Shown piece by piece: positions 5,476-7,062 of a DNA stretch of 7,062 nt. The translations under genes were made by a program, and so were the position numbers. The notes beneath the pieces were generated by a model that was given only the letters and a program-made list of their open reading frames with translations, made no database searches and had not been told where the DNA came from. This stretch comes from Halococcaceae archaeon (GTDB taxonomy: Archaea > Halobacteriota > Halobacteria > Halobacteriales > Halalkalicoccaceae), in NCBI GenBank assembly GCA_007129135.1, contig SKWB01000197.1:1-7062 (forward strand), written 5' to 3'. The first letter of the stretch is position 1; each line of letters opens with the position of its first letter.

Positions 5476-6264
5476 ATGAGCACGCTCGCGGAGAAACGCG
5501 TCTACGCGGATCGGATCGGGGGGACGACCGTCGCCGTCGCCTGCGGGCTGGGCCTCCTCACCGTCTCGGTCACCGAGGACCGCATCGGCGAGTTCGGCCT
5601 CGCTCACCGCTGTACCGCCCTCGACCTCGCCGTCGAATCCGGCCACCTCGCGGTCGCCACCGACGAGGACGTCCTCTTGGGGCCGGACCACGACCCGCTC
5701 GGGTTCGGGCCGGCAACCGCGGTCGGGATCACCGACGACCGGGTGACCGCCGCGAGCCCCGAGGGTCGGGTGGGTCGAACCGACGAGCGGGGGGGCTGGG
5801 AGGCGGCAGGCTCCGTCGAGTCCGAGGTCCGGGCGATCGACGGCGACCTCGTCGCGACCGGGAGAGGCGTCTACAGACTGGCCGACGAACCCAGCCACGT
5901 CGGGCTCTCGGACGTTCACGACGTCGCCGTCAGGGGGGTGCCGCTCGCCGCCGCGGACGACGCGCTCTACGTCCTGGGCAACGGCTGGATGGAGGCCCTC
6001 GAGGGTCGGTTCCTCGCGGTCGACGTGGACCGACGGGAGGTGTCGACCGGGCGTGCCTGCGCCGCGACCGACGACGCCGTCTTCGTCCGCGAGGACGGCG
6101 AGTGGCTCGATACGGGGATAGCGGCCGAGGGGCTCGTCGACGTGGCCGTCGGCGAGGCGGTCTACGCGATCACGGGCGGGGGCGACCTCCTGGTCGACGC
6201 CGGCGACGGCTGGCAGCGGTGGTCGCTCGGCGTTCCGGACGTCCGGGCGCTGGCGGTCCTCTAG
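5476..6264 (+). CDS. Predicted beta-propeller protein, HVO_0234-like family
   Basis: The 262-residue protein has short repeats of alternating hydrophobic beta-strands at roughly 30-37 residue intervals: LAVATDEDVLLG (58-69), RVTAASPEGRVGR (89-101), LVATGRGVYRL (125-135), LAAADDALYVLGNGW (157-171), ACAATDDAVFVREDGEW (194-210) and AVYAITGGGDLLVDAGDGW (228-246). This fits a beta-propeller of about six blades. It recalls the haloarchaeal family named after Haloferax volcanii HVO_0234, including the N-terminal EKRVYADRIG. No signal peptide or membrane segment is seen, so it should be cytoplasmic, and no catalytic motif is visible; it may be a scaffold or binding protein. The ATG at 5476 matches that family's start and has a TATA-like element 24-29 bases upstream. 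It is divergent from the GlmM-like mutase across 80 bases, which hints at shared regulation. The biochemical function is unknown. Confidence 0.85.
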   Translation: MSTLAEKRVYADRIGGTTVAVACGLGLLTVSVTEDRIGEFGLAHRCTALDLAVESGHLAVATDEDVLLGPDHDPLGFGPATAVGITDDRVTAASPEGRVGRTDERGGWEAAGSVESEVRAIDGDLVATGRGVYRLADEPSHVGLSDVHDVAVRGVPLAAADDALYVLGNGWMEALEGRFLAVDVDRREVSTGRACAATDDAVFVREDGEWLDTGIAAEGLVDVAVGEAVYAITGGGDLLVDAGDGWQRWSLGVPDVRALAVL

Positions 6265-6268
6265 CGAT

Positions 6269-6284
6269 CGATCGACGTCGATCG
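6269..6284. repeat. 16-base perfect palindrome after the propeller gene
   Basis: CGATCGACGTCGATCG reads the same on both strands and starts four bases after the propeller stop (TAG, 6262-6264). With no spacer it is better suited to binding a dimeric protein than to forming an RNA hairpin. No T-run follows. Confidence 0.55.
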
Positions 6285-6309
6285 GTACGGTCTCGGCTCT
6301 CGAACCCCC

Positions 6310-6326
6310 GACCACGGACGGTGGTC
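6310..6326. repeat. Inverted repeat GACCAC-ggacg-GTGGTC
   Basis: Six-base perfect arms flank a five-base spacer in the gap between the propeller and CBS genes. It could be an operator or a hairpin. The lack of a following T tract argues against a classical terminator. Confidence 0.45.
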
Positions 6327-6410
6327 TCGCCCGTGAGAGGAGCCGATGTCTTCGACACCCCACTCCGGTCGCTCCGAGCCCGTGATCGGTTCCGTGCAGA
6401 CCACTCGGCG

Positions 6411-6419
6411 GAGTTACCC
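6411..6419 (+). promoter_or_regulatory. Possible TATA element for the CBS gene
   Basis: GAGTTACCC is an AT-richer patch 23-31 bases before the GTG at 6442, the spacing expected for a leaderless transcript. It is a weak match, offered mainly because it helps choose between the GTG and the upstream ATG at 6346. Confidence 0.3.
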
Positions 6420-6441
6420 GTCGTGGCGTCGTACGAACGCC

Positions 6442-6870
6442 GTGATAGACCACTCGGTCGCGGACGTGATGACGCAGTCGGTCCGGACGGTCACCGAGGA
6501 GGAGACGGCGAGTGCCGTTGCCAGGCTGTTCTCGGGGAGCGGTATCGGCTCGGCGGTCGTCGTCGATCCCGAGACGGAGGATCTCGTCGGAATCGTCACC
6601 GAATCCGATATCATGCACCAGGTCGCGGCCGACGCCGACGTGACCTCCGTACCGGTCGGCTCGTTCATGACCACGCCGGTCGTCACCCTCGGCCCCGCGG
6701 CGTCTATCTACGCGGCAGCCACCCTGATGGAAGAGCACTCGATCCGACGGCTCCCGATCGTCGATGGGGACGACCTGGTGGGGATCCTGACGACGACGAA
6801 CCTCACCCACTACCTTCCGCGCCTGCGGAACACCATCCTTCGCACTCGAGAGGAGCCCACCGAGGGGTGA
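6442..6870 (+). CDS. Two-CBS-domain protein (GTG start; ATG at 6346 possible)
   Basis: Read from the GTG, the product is 142 residues made of two CBS domains and a short Arg/Glu tail. Such paired domains bind adenine nucleotides or S-adenosylmethionine and act as energy or ligand sensors. The first domain (from HSVADVMTQSV to GIVTESDIM) keeps the ribose-contacting T-x-x-D motif, TESD. The second (from VGSFMTTPV to GILTTTNLTHYL) has TTTN, an Asn in place of Asp. No other domain is fused, so a partner is probably needed. An in-frame ATG at 6346, preceded by GAGAGGAG three bases upstream, would add 32 residues. That extension is rich in Arg and Ser, nearly lacks acidic residues and has weaker G/C at third positions than the rest. 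Stand-alone haloarchaeal CBS pairs commonly begin close to the S-V-x-D-V-M motif, so the GTG is preferred. The next gene is a PRPP synthetase, also an adenine-nucleotide enzyme; a link is only a guess. Confidence 0.88.
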   Translation: MIDHSVADVMTQSVRTVTEEETASAVARLFSGSGIGSAVVVDPETEDLVGIVTESDIMHQVAADADVTSVPVGSFMTTPVVTLGPAASIYAAATLMEEHSIRRLPIVDGDDLVGILTTTNLTHYLPRLRNTILRTREEPTEG

Positions 6871-6974
6871 GCCGTCCGAACCGAGCGGGTCGAGCCCACG
6901 CCGTTCGGAGTCGAGCCGGATCGTCCTCCGTGATCGCCGGTCGACGCTCGGGAACGGTGAACCGATCGAAACAC

Positions 6975-6983
6975 CGTTTATCT
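6975..6983 (+). promoter_or_regulatory. Promoter of the PRPP synthetase gene
   Basis: CGTTTATC, preceded by the purine-rich CGAAAC, lies 21-29 bases before the ATG at 7004. TTTATC is a good haloarchaeal TATA box and the upstream purines could be the BRE, giving a leaderless message. It is among the clearest promoters in the window. Confidence 0.6.
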
Positions 6984-7003
6984 CCCCGGGCGCATCACCC
7001 GCC

Positions 7004-7062
7004 ATGATCGTCGCCGGCTCCGTCTCCCAGTCGCTCGCGGCCGCCCTCTCGCTCGAACTCGA
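7004..7062 (+). CDS. prs: Ribose-phosphate pyrophosphokinase (PRPP synthetase), N-terminus only
   Basis: The window ends after 19 codons. The start, MIVAGSVSQSLAAALSLEL, matches the pattern I know for haloarchaeal PRPP synthetases (M-I-V-x-G-S-x-S-Q-x-L-A-x-x-L), in which the GSxSQ segment begins the first phosphoribosyltransferase-like domain. The enzyme makes PRPP from ribose-5-phosphate and ATP for purine, pyrimidine, histidine and tryptophan synthesis in the cytoplasm. A strong TATA-like box at the leaderless distance supports the ATG. Active-site loops lie beyond the window, so the call rests on the N-terminus alone. Confidence 0.7.
   Translation, partial: MIVAGSVSQSLAAALSLEL

Noticed and set aside
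4688..5479. 263-codon plus-strand frame antisense to the mutase
   Set aside because: Complement of a conserved enzyme gene; product Arg/Val/Gly-rich with no domain, and it starts inside the gene without a promoter.
3954..5483. 509-codon minus-strand frame over the mutase
   Set aside because: It is a different frame from the mutase, which has every family motif. The product is Arg/Gly-rich with no domain.
6871..7003. Gap between the CBS gene and prs searched for small genes or RNA
   Set aside because: Apart from the prs promoter at its end, no stable stem, codon-biased frame or repeat was seen.
5125..7005. Open frames of 626 codons (minus) and 583 codons (plus, 5256-7007) over the propeller and CBS genes
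   Set aside because: Both are long only because stops are rare in GC-rich DNA. They run through gene ends and promoters, and the products are Arg/Asp or Arg/Gly-rich without conserved domains.

Overview
The window looks like ordinary chromosomal DNA from a halophilic archaeon (class Halobacteria). GC content is high, the third codon position is almost always G or C, soluble proteins are rich in Asp and Glu, and most genes lack a Shine-Dalgarno site but have an AT-richer TATA-like element about 25-30 bases before the start codon, as expected for leaderless transcripts. Several proteins match haloarchaeal families. I see no insertion sequence, CRISPR array, tRNA, rRNA or break in composition. 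Genus cannot be told from sequence alone.

Layout. Positions 1-21 are probably the last codons of an upstream gene. Next on the plus strand are an archaeal prepilin peptidase of the A24 type (68-1018), a small four-helix membrane protein (1079-1495) and a winged-helix regulator with a FilR1-like C-terminal domain (1558-2346). A 209-base gap with repeats follows. Then comes hisI (2556-2927), whose stop overlaps the start of a coiled-coil protein of unknown function (2924-4030). A GlmM/PMM-family phosphohexomutase lies tail-to-tail with it, with no base between the stops (minus strand, 4031-5395). The mutase is divergent, across 80 bases, from a predicted beta-propeller protein of the HVO_0234 type (5476-6264). 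A two-CBS-domain protein (best start 6442, to 6870) and the first 19 codons of a PRPP synthetase (from 7004) close the window.

How the genes may relate. The prepilin peptidase processes pilins and archaellins. The mutase supplies activated hexosamine that can feed glycosylation of surface proteins. PRPP made by the last gene is the entry substrate of the histidine pathway in which HisI acts. These are metabolic links, not evidence of one operon; only hisI and its partner are clearly coupled. The less explained material is the hisI-coupled coiled-coil protein, the mutase/propeller divergent pair, and several compact inverted repeats at promoters, especially before the regulator (1505-1535), after it (2354-2386), between mutase and propeller (5403-5445), and after the propeller (6269-6326). 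I found no convincing multi-gene undescribed system.
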